Shown here: one piece after another, positions 34,182 through 42,874 of the stretch
Position numbering within the stretch: position 1 is the first letter of the stretch
How the letters are laid out: the number at the start of each line of letters is the position of its first letter
Source: Williamsia soli
Lineage (GTDB): Bacteria > Actinomycetota > Actinomycetes > Mycobacteriales > Mycobacteriaceae
Reading direction: 5' to 3'
Length of the DNA: 64,000 nt
Assembly: GCF_017377795.1 (NCBI RefSeq)
Contig: NZ_JAFRDR010000008.1
Coordinates: 124,001 to 188,000 of the forward strand
Translations under genes and position numbers: made by a program
The notes under the pieces: generated by a model
What the model saw: the letters and a program-made list of their open reading frames with translations, nothing else
Told to the model about the DNA's origin: nothing
Database searches by the model: none

Positions 34182-35638
34182 GGCTTGTGAGGTACTCCTG
34201 TGATGTCACTCATCACGTGTTTGATGGTGAGGTACTCGTCGAGCGAATAGGTGGACATGTCCTTGCCGAAGCCCGATGCGCCGACACCACCGTGCGGCAT
34301 CTCGCTGATGATCGGGATGTGATCGTTGATCCACACGCAGCCGGCGTGGATCTCCCGGCTCGCTCGCTGCGCCCGGTACAGATCCCTGGTCCAGGCCGAG
34401 GCGGCCAGGCCGTAGACGGTGTCGTTCGCCCGGCGCACGCCGTCATCGTCATCATCGAATGGACTGACGGTGAGCACCGGACCGAAGATCTCGTCGCGAT
34501 ACACCTCGGCGTCCTCGGGCACGTCGGCAAGCAGGGTCGGTGGGTAATACGCACCGGGCCCGTCGGGCACGGAACCGCCCGTCACCACCCGGATTCCCGC
34601 GTCGCGGGCGCGGTCGACCATCGCGGACACCTTGTCGCGGTGCGGGGACGAGATGAGCGGCCCCATGTCGGTGGCCGGATCGGTCGGATCTCCCACCACG
34701 ACCTTGCTCATCAACTCGCCGACACCGGCGACGAAATCGTCGTAAAGCGGCCTGGCCACGATCGCCCTGGTCGCCGCCGTGCAGTCCTGGCCGGAGTTGA
34801 TCAGCGCTCCGGCCACAGCCCCATGGATCGACGCTTCCAGATCAGCGTCATCGAACACCAGAAACGGTGCCTTACCACCCAATTCGAGCTGAACGCGAGT
34901 TCCGTTGACGGCCGCCTGCGACATCACCTGCCGTCCGACCCCGGTGGATCCGGTGAACGTCACGACGTCGACGCCGCGGTGTCCCGCGATCGAGGCGCCG
35001 ACCTCGGCGCCCGTTCCGGTCAACACATTGAACACCCCGTCCGGCAGACCCGCTTCGGTGGCCAGACGGGCCAAGGTCAGTGTGGTCAGCGGTGTCAGTT
35101 CAGCGGGCTTGAGCACCACGCTGCAGCCGGCGGCCAAGGCCGGCATGACCTTCCACACCGCCATTTGCAGCGGGTAATTCCACGGGGTGATCGATCCGAC
35201 GACCCCCACGGGTTCACGCCTGATCGACGAGGTGTGGTCGCCGGAATACTCAGCGCTGGCCTTGCCCTCGAGATTGCGCGCCAGGCCGGCGAAGAACTCG
35301 GTGTTGTCGACGCACCCCGGCACATCGAACTCGTTCGCCAGCCGGATCGGCTTACCCGTCTGGCTCACCTCTTCGTCCGCCAGTTGCGCTGAGGCAGCGG
35401 CCATCCCAGCGGCGAGTTTCGCAAGCACAGCGCTGCGCTCGGCCGGGGTCGCGCCTGCCCATTCGCCGAGCGCTGCGCGGGCCGTGGTCACCGCGGTGTC
35501 GACGTCTACAGCGGTCGCGAGTGCCGTGGTCGCGACGACACCGCCGGTGGCAGGGTTGATCACCTGGTGGTCCGGACCGGTACCGACGAGATCGCCACCG
35601 CCGACCCATCCAGCGGCGAATGTCGGGTTGTTGCTCAT
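34148..35638 (-). CDS. Aldehyde dehydrogenase (aminobutyraldehyde type likely)
   Basis: A 496-residue NAD(P)-dependent enzyme. Landmarks are TPWNYPLQMAVWK, TFTGSTGVGRQV, the general-base Glu in LELGGKAP (about 248) and the nucleophilic Cys in SGQDCTAATR (about 283). The SGQDC form is common in betaine- and aminobutyraldehyde dehydrogenases. ATG 35638 (MSNNPTF) has GAGGA 8 bases upstream, so the long upstream extension in frame is not used. It is first in an operon with the FAD oxidoreductase. Confidence 0.9.
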   Translation of the reverse strand: MSNNPTFAAGWVGGGDLVGTGPDHQVINPATGGVVATTALATAVDVDTAVTTARAALGEWAGATPAERSAVLAKLAAGMAAASAQLADEEVSQTGKPIRLANEFDVPGCVDNTEFFAGLARNLEGKASAEYSGDHTSSIRREPVGVVGSITPWNYPLQMAVWKVMPALAAGCSVVLKPAELTPLTTLTLARLATEAGLPDGVFNVLTGTGAEVGASIAGHRGVDVVTFTGSTGVGRQVMSQAAVNGTRVQLELGGKAPFLVFDDADLEASIHGAVAGALINSGQDCTAATRAIVARPLYDDFVAGVGELMSKVVVGDPTDPATDMGPLISSPHRDKVSAMVDRARDAGIRVVTGGSVPDGPGAYYPPTLLADVPEDAEVYRDEIFGPVLTVSPFDDDDDGVRRANDTVYGLAASAWTRDLYRAQRASREIHAGCVWINDHIPIISEMPHGGVGASGFGKDMSTYSLDEYLTIKHVMSDITGVPHKPWHRTIFTLPR

Positions 35639-35716
35639 CGTCTGTCCTCGCGGGCCTCGTCGAACGGGTGGGCTGTCATCTTCTGAACTGTCGGCCAGAG
35701 TACGCAGCGACTGCTG

Positions 35717-35782
35717 ATTCCGCGAGCCAAACGGCCTACAAGCGACTAAATCGTCAGTTTGTATTGCGGAATTGTGCGGAAT
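35717..35782. promoter_or_regulatory. Candidate Lrp/AsnC operator with three repeats
   Basis: GCGGAAT occurs at 35766-35772 and 35776-35782, exactly 10 bases apart, and in inverted form (ATTCCGC) at 35717-35723. All three lie in the 202-base gap between the divergent aldehyde dehydrogenase and Lrp genes. Spacing by one helical turn suits cooperative binding by an Lrp-type octamer. The role is inferred from position. Confidence 0.4.
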
Positions 35783-35840
35783 CCGTAACGATGACGGTGC
35801 AACGATCGAACCTGACCGCGCATCGACAAGAATCGGGGCC

Positions 35841-36305
35841 ATGACCGATCAGCAACCGATAGTCCTTGACGACATCTCCAAGCAGATCATCGAGGAGCTG
35901 CAGGCCGACGGCCGGCGCTCGTACGCCTCGGTGGGCAAGGCGGTGGGCCTGTCGGAAGCAGCAGTGCGCAACCGGGTTCAACGACTCAGCGATGCAGGCG
36001 TCATGCAGATCGTGGCGGTGACCGATCCGATGCAGGTGGGCTTCGCCCGCCAGGCGATGATCGGGATCCGCTGCACCGGCGACACCGGCGAATTGGCGGA
36101 AGCCCTCGCGCAGGTCAAGGAGATCGACTACGTGGTGCTCACGGCCGGCTCGTTCGACGTGGTGATCGAGGTGGTCTGTGAAAACGACGAGCACCTGCTC
36201 GAAGTATTGAACAAAAAGGTTCGATCGCAGCCCGGAGTGACCGGAACCGAAACCCTGGTCTATCTGAAATTGGTCAAACAACAATACAATTGGGGAACCC
36301 GATGA
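35841..36305 (+). CDS. Lrp/AsnC family regulator
   Basis: A 154-residue transcription factor. Residues about 9-60 form the winged helix-turn-helix (QIIEELQADGRRSYASVGKAVGLSEAAVRNRVQRL), and 75-145 the RAM ligand-sensing domain (VVLTAGSFDVVIEVVCEND). It sits between the amine-catabolic operon and the aminotransferase, so it probably controls both in response to an amine or amino acid. ATG 35841; its stop overlaps the aminotransferase ATG. Confidence 0.9.
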   Translation: MTDQQPIVLDDISKQIIEELQADGRRSYASVGKAVGLSEAAVRNRVQRLSDAGVMQIVAVTDPMQVGFARQAMIGIRCTGDTGELAEALAQVKEIDYVVLTAGSFDVVIEVVCENDEHLLEVLNKKVRSQPGVTGTETLVYLKLVKQQYNWGTR

Positions 36306-37675
36306 CCGCTCTCGAATCCGAGACCACCAGCCTTGGCGCCCGCTCGGCACGTCACCTGTGGGGACATTTCTCGCGACACGGCGACCAGACCACACCGCCG
36401 GTGATCACCCGCGGCGAAGGCGCCAGGATCTTCGACGACCGCGGTCGCAGTTATCTCGACGGATTGTCAGGCCTGTTCGTCGTCCAGGCCGGTCACGGGC
36501 GCGACGAACTCGCCGAGGCCGCAGCCAAGCAGGCCAAGGAGCTCGCATTCTTTCCCCTGTGGTCTTACGCGACGCCGCCCGCCATCGAACTCGCCGAACG
36601 CCTCGCGGCCTACGCTCCCGGAGATCTGAACCGGGTATTCTTCACCACTGGCGGTGGTGAAGCCGTCGAGAGTGCCTGGAAGCTCGCCAAACAATACTTC
36701 AAACTGACCGGCAAACCCGGCAAGCACAAGGTGATCTCGCGATCCATCGCCTACCACGGCACCCCACAGGGCGCCCTCGCCATCACCGGCATCCCCGCGC
36801 TCAAAGAGGCTTTCGAGCCGCTGACGCCGGGCGCCTTCCGCGTTCCCAACACCAACATCTACCGCGCCACCGAATACGCCGACGACCCCAAGGCCTATGG
36901 GCGCTGGGCTGCGGACCGGATCGCCGAAGCCATCGAGTTCGAAGGCCCCGACACCGTCGCCGCAGTGTTCCTCGAGCCCGTCCAGAACGCCGGCGGCTGC
37001 TTCCCGCCGCCGCCCGGCTACTTCGAACGGGTCCGCGAGATCTGCGACCAGTACAACGTCCTGCTCGTCTCCGACGAGGTGATCTGTGCGTTCGGTCGAA
37101 TCGGCTCGATGTTCGCGTGCGACGATTTCGACTACATTCCCGACATCATCACCTGCGCCAAGGGTATGACCTCGGGCTACTCGCCGATCGGCGCGATGAT
37201 CGCCTCCGACCGCCTGTTCGAGCCGTTCAACGACAACACCACTTCCTTCGCCCACGGCTACACCTTCGGCGGGCACCCGGTGTCGGCTGCGGTGGCCCTG
37301 GCGAATCTCGACATCTTCGAACGCGAAGGACTTAGCAGCCGGGTCAAGGAACTCGCTCCGGACTTCCGGTCGACCCTGGAGCGACTGAACGATCTGCCGA
37401 TCGTCGGTGACGTACGCGGCGAAGGCTACTTCTACGGGATCGAATTGGTGAAGGACAAGGCGACCAAGGAGACCTTCTCCCCCGACGAGTCCGAACGGGT
37501 ACTGCGCGGATTCCTCTCGACGGCACTGTTCGACGCGGGCCTCTATTGCCGCGCCGACGACCGCGGCGACCCCGTCGTCCAGCTTGCTCCACCCCTCATC
37601 TGCGGCCAGGCCGAGTTCGACGAGATCGAGCAGATCCTGCGATCGGTCCTGACCGAGGCATACACCAAGATCTGA
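36302..37675 (+). CDS. Class III (omega) aminotransferase
   Basis: A 457-residue PLP enzyme. DEVICAFGRIGSMFA is the cofactor Asp region and ITCAKGMTSGYSPIGAM holds the PLP Lys (about 286). YHGTPQGALAITG fits the family. Class III members act on terminal amino groups, such as putrescine, beta-alanine or GABA. The ATG overlaps the Lrp stop. Together with the divergent oxidase and dehydrogenase it suggests two routes for diamine breakdown. Exact substrates are unproven. Confidence 0.88.
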   Translation: MTALESETTSLGARSARHLWGHFSRHGDQTTPPVITRGEGARIFDDRGRSYLDGLSGLFVVQAGHGRDELAEAAAKQAKELAFFPLWSYATPPAIELAERLAAYAPGDLNRVFFTTGGGEAVESAWKLAKQYFKLTGKPGKHKVISRSIAYHGTPQGALAITGIPALKEAFEPLTPGAFRVPNTNIYRATEYADDPKAYGRWAADRIAEAIEFEGPDTVAAVFLEPVQNAGGCFPPPPGYFERVREICDQYNVLLVSDEVICAFGRIGSMFACDDFDYIPDIITCAKGMTSGYSPIGAMIASDRLFEPFNDNTTSFAHGYTFGGHPVSAAVALANLDIFEREGLSSRVKELAPDFRSTLERLNDLPIVGDVRGEGYFYGIELVKDKATKETFSPDESERVLRGFLSTALFDAGLYCRADDRGDPVVQLAPPLICGQAEFDEIEQILRSVLTEAYTKI

Positions 37676-37685
37676 CCCCGGTTGC

Positions 37686-37748
37686 GCCGAGCGGGCCCTA
37701 CCGGACGCCGAGCGGGCCCTACCGGACGCCGAGCGGGCCCTACCGGTC
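37686..37748 (+). repeat. Three tandem 21-bp repeats
   Basis: The unit GCCGAGCGGGCCCTACCGGAC occurs at 37686-37706 and 37707-37727; the third copy (37728-37748) differs by one base. The array begins 11 bases after the aminotransferase stop. The length is a multiple of three, but no host reading frame includes it. A reverse-complement core occurs about 60 bases downstream, so a hairpin with terminator function is possible. Confidence 0.9.
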
Positions 37749-37978
37749 GCCGACTGTAGCCGTTCCCGGCCATTTACTGACTACAACGGCACGTTGGGCG
37801 TCGGAAACGGCCCGCTCGGCGAACCGGTACGCCACCGCTTTTCACTCGCGCTGATTTAAACCCTCAAAGCCTCTCGGGGCGCGCTCTCGAACAGGTCCTA
37901 ACACCTTCGTTGGATGCCCCGGACCCTGACGAGTCGACCGTTTCCTCACCACACCGATGTTTGGTCGTGGTTTATTTG

Positions 37979-38007
37979 GTCGACACGATAGTTCGATACG
38001 TCGACAC
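37979..38007 (+). promoter_or_regulatory. Paired GTCGACAC boxes before the ABC operon
   Basis: GTCGACAC occurs at 37979-37986 and 38000-38007, 21 bases (two helical turns) apart, with GATAGTTCGATAC between. The location 54 bases before the first gene's likely start suggests an operator overlapping the promoter. The binding protein is unknown. Confidence 0.35.
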
Positions 38008-38060
38008 AGCGGCGTGGTCGTATGTTGGTGTCGCAACACGAGGGGAAGCGGGGACATCGC

Positions 38061-38708
38061 TTGAACGCGTTGTGGGACTACATCACGTCGCACCAATCCC
38101 AGTTGGTTTTCGACTCTTACCAGCACGTCAGTGCGGTCATCCAGAGCGTCATCATCGCCACCGTCATCGGGGTCGTGATCGGTCTGCTCACCTATAGCAA
38201 CGACATCGCGTCGAACCTGGCGACGTCGATCTCCAGCGCCGTCCTGACCGTTCCCTCGTTCGCGCTGCTGGGCCTGCTCATCCCCCTCGTCGGGCTCGGC
38301 GTGATCCCCAGCATCACGGCATTGGTGCTGTATTCGTTGCTGCCGATCATCCGAAACACGATCGTGGGCATGAACAACATCGAACCTGCGCTCATCGATG
38401 CCGCCAGAGGCATCGGCATGGGCCGGGTCATCACGCTCGTGCGTGTCGAACTGCCGCTCGTCTGGCCGGCGATCCTCGCCGGTATGCGGCTGAGCACCCA
38501 GATGGCGATGGGTGTCCTCGCGATCGCCGCCTACGTCAAAGGCCCCGGATTGGGCAACCTGATCTTCGCAGGCCTCGCACGTGTCGGTAGTCCGACCGCA
38601 GTGCCGATGGCGCTGAGTGGCACCCTGCTCATCGTCATCCTCGCCCTCGTTCTCGACGCTCTCTACGTACTTCTCGGACGGCTCACAACGTCGAAAGGCA
38701 TCCGGTGA
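38061..38708 (+). CDS. OpuC-type ABC permease, first copy
   Basis: A 215-residue membrane permease with about 5-6 helices. The ABC-coupling loop EPALIDAARGIGMGRVITLVRVELPLVWPAILAG has the EAA pattern. TTG 38061 is chosen because GGGGAC lies just upstream; ATG 38022 would add 13 polar residues. It overlaps the ATPase gene. OpuC-type importers take up glycine betaine, carnitine or choline for osmoprotection. Confidence 0.85.
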   Translation: MNALWDYITSHQSQLVFDSYQHVSAVIQSVIIATVIGVVIGLLTYSNDIASNLATSISSAVLTVPSFALLGLLIPLVGLGVIPSITALVLYSLLPIIRNTIVGMNNIEPALIDAARGIGMGRVITLVRVELPLVWPAILAGMRLSTQMAMGVLAIAAYVKGPGLGNLIFAGLARVGSPTAVPMALSGTLLIVILALVLDALYVLLGRLTTSKGIR

Positions 38709-39928
38709 CAGAACAGTCAGCCGCAGTATCCAAGAGTCTGCGCACCGAAAACCCCACCGGCGTGCAGATCACGCTGGACCACGTGTCGAAGACGTACCCC
38801 GGGTCGAAAACACCTGCTGTGGACGACGTCTCACTGCACATCCCCGCCGGGGACGTCGTCGTGTTCGTGGGACCCTCCGGTTGCGGCAAGACCACGACCA
38901 TGCGGATGATCAATCGTCTGAGCGAACCGACGTCGGGCAAGATTACGATCGGCGACAAAGACGCGCTGTCCATCAAGCCCACCGAACTACGCCGCTCGAT
39001 CGGCTACTCGATCCAGCAGGCCGGTCTCTTCCCCCACATGACGATCCGCCAGAACATCGGGCTGGTCCCGGGATTGCTCAAGTGGGACAAGAAGAGAATC
39101 GCCGACCGCGTGGACGAACTCCTTGATCTCGTCGGACTGGATCCGGCCCAGTATGCGGGCCGGTACCCGCGGCAGTTGTCCGGCGGTCAGCAGCAGCGTG
39201 TCGGTGTGGCGCGGGCCTTGGCGGCAGATCCGCCGGTCCTGCTCATGGACGAGCCCTTCGGCGCGGTCGACCCGATCACCCGCAGCTCCCTGCAAGACGA
39301 ATTGTTGAGACTGCAAAGCGAACTGGGCAAGACGATCGTGTTCGTCACCCACGATTTCAGCGAGGCAGTGAAACTCGGCGACCGCATCGCCGTGCTGGGT
39401 CAGCAGTCGAAGATCCTGCAATACGACACCCCACAGACGATCCTCGCCAATCCTGCGGACGATACGGTCGCCGGCTTCGTGGGCACCGGCGCCTCGCTCC
39501 GTCAGCTCGGACTCGTCCGCGTCAAGGACATCGACCTCGAGACCCGGCCCACGGCCCACCTCGGTGACAGTGTCGACGTATTGCGCACGGAACTGGCCAC
39601 CAGCGAACACGATTGGGCCGTCGTCCTGGACGACCGCGAGCGCCCGGTGAGCTGGGTGCGGGAAGGCCGGCTACGACAGGCGAACACCGTCAACGACGTC
39701 GCCGAACCGCTCAACGAGCTGATCAGCATCCAGGCCACCCTGCAGGATGCGCTCGAAGCGATGCTGGCCGAGGACCACGCGTCCGCCGTCGTCGCGGGTG
39801 CGGGTAACCGCTACCAGGGTGTGGTCACCCTGGAGACGCTGATCTCGACCATCACCCATCTCCGGAACACCCCCACCGCCGACCCGCCGGCCACCGAGAT
39901 CACCGACGCCCCGGACCTCGAGAAATGA
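38705..39928 (+). CDS. OpuC-type ABC ATPase with CBS region
   Basis: A 407-residue ATPase. Walker A is GPSGCGKTT (about 56), the signature is LSGGQQQR, and Walker B is LLMDEPFGAVD, so all ATP-site parts are intact. Residues about 265-395 correspond to a paired CBS-like region, which in OpuA/OpuC homologues senses ionic strength or nucleotides. GTG 38705 overlaps the permease stop. The ATPase serves both permeases in the operon. Confidence 0.9.
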   Translation: MTEQSAAVSKSLRTENPTGVQITLDHVSKTYPGSKTPAVDDVSLHIPAGDVVVFVGPSGCGKTTTMRMINRLSEPTSGKITIGDKDALSIKPTELRRSIGYSIQQAGLFPHMTIRQNIGLVPGLLKWDKKRIADRVDELLDLVGLDPAQYAGRYPRQLSGGQQQRVGVARALAADPPVLLMDEPFGAVDPITRSSLQDELLRLQSELGKTIVFVTHDFSEAVKLGDRIAVLGQQSKILQYDTPQTILANPADDTVAGFVGTGASLRQLGLVRVKDIDLETRPTAHLGDSVDVLRTELATSEHDWAVVLDDRERPVSWVREGRLRQANTVNDVAEPLNELISIQATLQDALEAMLAEDHASAVVAGAGNRYQGVVTLETLISTITHLRNTPTADPPATEITDAPDLEK

Positions 39929-40695
39929 CCACCGCAGTCGAGGCACCGACACCCTCGATCAGCACCGCGGACAAACTTCGTCTGATCATTCAGCCCATCC
40001 TGGTGGTCATCGCGGCCGCCGCGGTCATCTTCTGGGCTTTCAGTCAGGATCTGACGGCGACACAGAAGGTGAACGTCAGCGTCGGCAACGTGAGCACGCT
40101 CGTGTGGCAGCACCTGCTGATCACGATCACGGTGACGGCGATCGTGGTCCTCGTCGGCGTCCCGGCGGGGATCCTCGTCACCCGGGGTCGCGCCCGGTTT
40201 CTGCGGCCACCGTTCATCGGTGTTGCGAACATCGGGCAGGCGGCGCCCGCCGTCGGCCTGCTCGTGCTGCTCTTTCTCTGGACCGGTGAGACCGGTTTCT
40301 GGATCGGCGTCCTTCCCATTGCCGTGTACTCGCTGCTCCCCGTCTTCAGCAGCACGATCCTGGGCATCGATCAGGTCAACAAGTCCCTGATCGACGCCGG
40401 CCGGGGCCAGGGCATGTCGTCGTCGTCGATCCTGTTCCGGGTCGAACTCCCGCTCGCCGTGCCGTACATCCTCGCCGGGCTACGCACCTCCCTCGTCCTG
40501 GCGGTCGGTACCGCGACCCTGTGCTTCCTCGTCAATGCGGGTGGACTCGGTGTTCTCATCGACACGGGGTACAAACTGCGCGACAACGTCACCCTGATCC
40601 TCGGCAGTGTCCTGGCCGTGTGTCTGGCTCTGCTCGTGGACTGGGTCGGCGCGCTCGCCGAGTACTACCTCGGACCGAAGGGAGTGCGCGCATGA
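39925..40695 (+). CDS. OpuC-type ABC permease, second copy
   Basis: A 256-residue permease paralogous to the first copy, with NKSLIDAGRGQGMSSSSILFRVELPLAVPYILAGLRTS as the coupling loop. Its N-terminal 75 residues include an extra helix and a short exported loop. Two different permeases sharing one ATPase and one binding protein is the normal OpuC layout. ATG 39925 overlaps the ATPase stop. Confidence 0.88.
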   Translation: MTTAVEAPTPSISTADKLRLIIQPILVVIAAAAVIFWAFSQDLTATQKVNVSVGNVSTLVWQHLLITITVTAIVVLVGVPAGILVTRGRARFLRPPFIGVANIGQAAPAVGLLVLLFLWTGETGFWIGVLPIAVYSLLPVFSSTILGIDQVNKSLIDAGRGQGMSSSSILFRVELPLAVPYILAGLRTSLVLAVGTATLCFLVNAGGLGVLIDTGYKLRDNVTLILGSVLAVCLALLVDWVGALAEYYLGPKGVRA

Positions 40696-41684
40696 CGCAC
40701 TCCTCATCACGTCGCCGGCTGATCCCGGTCGTCTTCGCACTCATCTGCGCGGTGGTCCTCGCCGGGTGCGGACTGTCGTCCGGAGGCGCCGTTCCGTTAA
40801 AAGTCGGACCCGGATCGATCACCGAGAACGCAGGACTCAAAGGCGTCGAGATCACCGTTGGATCCAAGGAATACACCGAGCAGGTCATCCTCGGGTACAT
40901 CCTCGAGTTCACCCTCGTCGCCGCAGGCGCCGACGTCCGCGACATGACCGGAATCGTGGGTTCGCGCAGCACCCGTGACGCACAGATCGCAGGGCAGGTC
41001 GACGTCGCCTACGAATTCACCGGCAATGCGTGGATCAATTACCTCGGGCACGAAAAACCCATCGCCGACACCAGGGAACAATTCGAGGCCGTACGCGACG
41101 AGGATCTTGCCAAGAACAACATGATCTGGCTCGAACCCGGTCCCATGGACGACACCTATGCCCTCGCGGCGAGCCAAAAGGTCATCGACGAAACCGGCGT
41201 GACAAATCTTTCGGAGTACGCCGAACTGGTCAAAAGCAATCCGGCCGCGGCAGCTACCTGTGTCGACACCGAATTCCGGGCCAGGCAAGACGGTTTCCCC
41301 GGAATGGCGGCCGCATACGGATTCGATCCGGCTCAGGCCCAGACCCCGATTCTGCAAGTGGGAATCATCTATCAGGCGACCTCCACGGGTAATCAATGCA
41401 AGTTCGGCGAGGTGTTCACCACCGACGGCCGAATCGCCGGGCTCGGACTCACCGTTCTCACCGACGACAAACAGTTCTTCCCGCATTACAATCCGTCGGT
41501 CACGATGAAGGCGAGATTCTTCGAGAAGCACCCTGAGATCGCACCGGTTACCGCACCGGTGACCGCAGCACTCACCAACGAGGTCATCACCGAACTGAAC
41601 AAGCAGGTCGATGTCGACGGCCGCGACCCCGCCATAGTCGCCCGGGACTGGATGGTCGCGCAGGGTTTCATCACCGAGGGGTAG
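40692..41684 (+). CDS. OpuC-type substrate-binding lipoprotein
   Basis: A 330-residue lipid-anchored binding protein (lipobox VVLAGC, Cys at about 26). The mature part begins with VEITVGSKEYTEQVILGYI, typical of OpuCC/OsmF-type proteins, and holds VAYEFTGNAWINYLG. It delivers the ligand, probably a quaternary amine, to the permeases. The ATG overlaps the permease stop. The precise ligand is not readable by eye. Confidence 0.88.
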   Translation: MTHSSSRRRLIPVVFALICAVVLAGCGLSSGGAVPLKVGPGSITENAGLKGVEITVGSKEYTEQVILGYILEFTLVAAGADVRDMTGIVGSRSTRDAQIAGQVDVAYEFTGNAWINYLGHEKPIADTREQFEAVRDEDLAKNNMIWLEPGPMDDTYALAASQKVIDETGVTNLSEYAELVKSNPAAAATCVDTEFRARQDGFPGMAAAYGFDPAQAQTPILQVGIIYQATSTGNQCKFGEVFTTDGRIAGLGLTVLTDDKQFFPHYNPSVTMKARFFEKHPEIAPVTAPVTAALTNEVITELNKQVDVDGRDPAIVARDWMVAQGFITEG

Positions 41685-41762
41685 ATCCTTACCCGGCGAC
41701 CTACTTCCGATCAGCGTGAATCTAAGGTGTCGAGGATCAGCGGTCAGACGCAAACTGGAGTC

Positions 41763-42770
41763 ATGACCGCTCTTGCCGAATCCCCTGTCGTCGCTCCCGA
41801 CTCGCACTCGCGTACCGCGGATCTGCTGACGGTGACCAAGCTCGGCGAACACCTCGGGGCCAGGGTTGACGGCGTCCGGCTCTCCGCCGACCTCGATGCC
41901 GACACCGTAGAGGCCATCCGCACGGTGATCGCCACCCACAAGGCGGTCATCTTCACCGGTCAGCAGCATCTCGACGACGACGCGCAGTACGCCTTCGCCG
42001 CCCTGCTCGGGACCCCGACCAAGGCCCATCCGACAGTGCTCTCCCGCGGCGAAGACCTGCTGCCGCTCGAGGGTGCCGCGAACTCCTGGCACACCGACGT
42101 CACGTTCGTCGACCGCATCCCGAAGATCTCCGTGCTGCGGCCCACCGTTCGTCCGAGCTACGGCGGCGCCACGATGTGGGCGTCCACGGTGGCTGCTTAC
42201 GCGGCACTGCCGCTTCCGTTGCGAGCCCTGGCCGACCAACTGCGCGCCGTCCACTCGAATGATTACGACTACGCGGAGCACCTGACTGTCGGCGACAGTT
42301 CCGATGCCGCCTACCGCGCCGAGTTCTCGAAGACCATGTTCCGTACCGAACATCCTGTCGTCCGGGTTCATCCGGAGACCGGCGAGCGCGCACTGACCCT
42401 CGGGCATTTCGTGCAGTCGTTCTCGGGATTCAAGACGTCGGAGACCGCAGACCTGCTGCGGTTACTGCAGGCACGGATCGAACGACCTGACAACACATTC
42501 CGGTGGAATTGGAATGACGGCGACGTGGCCATCTGGGACAACCGCTCCACCCAGCATTACGGTGTCGCCGATTTCGGGAATCAATTTCGCCGAGTGAATC
42601 GCGTCACACTCGCGGGAGACGTACCTGTCGGGGTCAATCGGTTGCGTTCTACATCGCTCGAAGGCGACGCATCGGGATACTCGATCGTCGAAACGCCTCG
42701 CTCCCTCGTCGGATGGGAACCGGCCAGCGAAGCCAGCGTCACCGGATTTCTTGCCGGCGGCAGTCTCTGA
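41763..42770 (+). CDS. TauD/TfdA-type Fe(II)/2-oxoglutarate dioxygenase
   Basis: A 335-residue oxygenase. The metal pair HxD is in NSWHTDVTF, the distal His in NRSTQHYGVADF, and the 2-oxoglutarate-binding Arg in RRVNRVTL, so the active site is complete. The family hydroxylates taurine, alkyl sulfates, phenoxyacetates and similar compounds. ATG 41763 follows TGGAG. It lies 78 bases after the ABC importer operon and could act on an imported amine or on an unrelated sulfonate. Confidence 0.85.
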   Translation: MTALAESPVVAPDSHSRTADLLTVTKLGEHLGARVDGVRLSADLDADTVEAIRTVIATHKAVIFTGQQHLDDDAQYAFAALLGTPTKAHPTVLSRGEDLLPLEGAANSWHTDVTFVDRIPKISVLRPTVRPSYGGATMWASTVAAYAALPLPLRALADQLRAVHSNDYDYAEHLTVGDSSDAAYRAEFSKTMFRTEHPVVRVHPETGERALTLGHFVQSFSGFKTSETADLLRLLQARIERPDNTFRWNWNDGDVAIWDNRSTQHYGVADFGNQFRRVNRVTLAGDVPVGVNRLRSTSLEGDASGYSIVETPRSLVGWEPASEASVTGFLAGGSL

Positions 42771-42874
42771 GCCGAGATCGCCCACAACTGACACGATGAT
42801 TTGCGAACCAATTCGATAACCGAGGCGCACTGAAGCGCGGTTCGACCGCAAAAACATTCTGTTTGCTGCTTACT

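Larger units (their letters stand above)
37676..38060. other. Intergenic region before the ABC importer operon
   Basis: This 385-base stretch has no convincing gene. It holds three tandem 21-base repeats at its start, an inverted copy of the repeat core (CCCGCTCGGC near 37809-37819), a less GC-rich middle, and two GTCGACAC boxes near the end. A possible start ATG at 38022 for the next gene also lies inside. Confidence 0.5.

Noticed and set aside
37686-37748. CRISPR array
   Set aside because: The three 21-base units are directly adjacent without spacers, so this is a simple tandem repeat.
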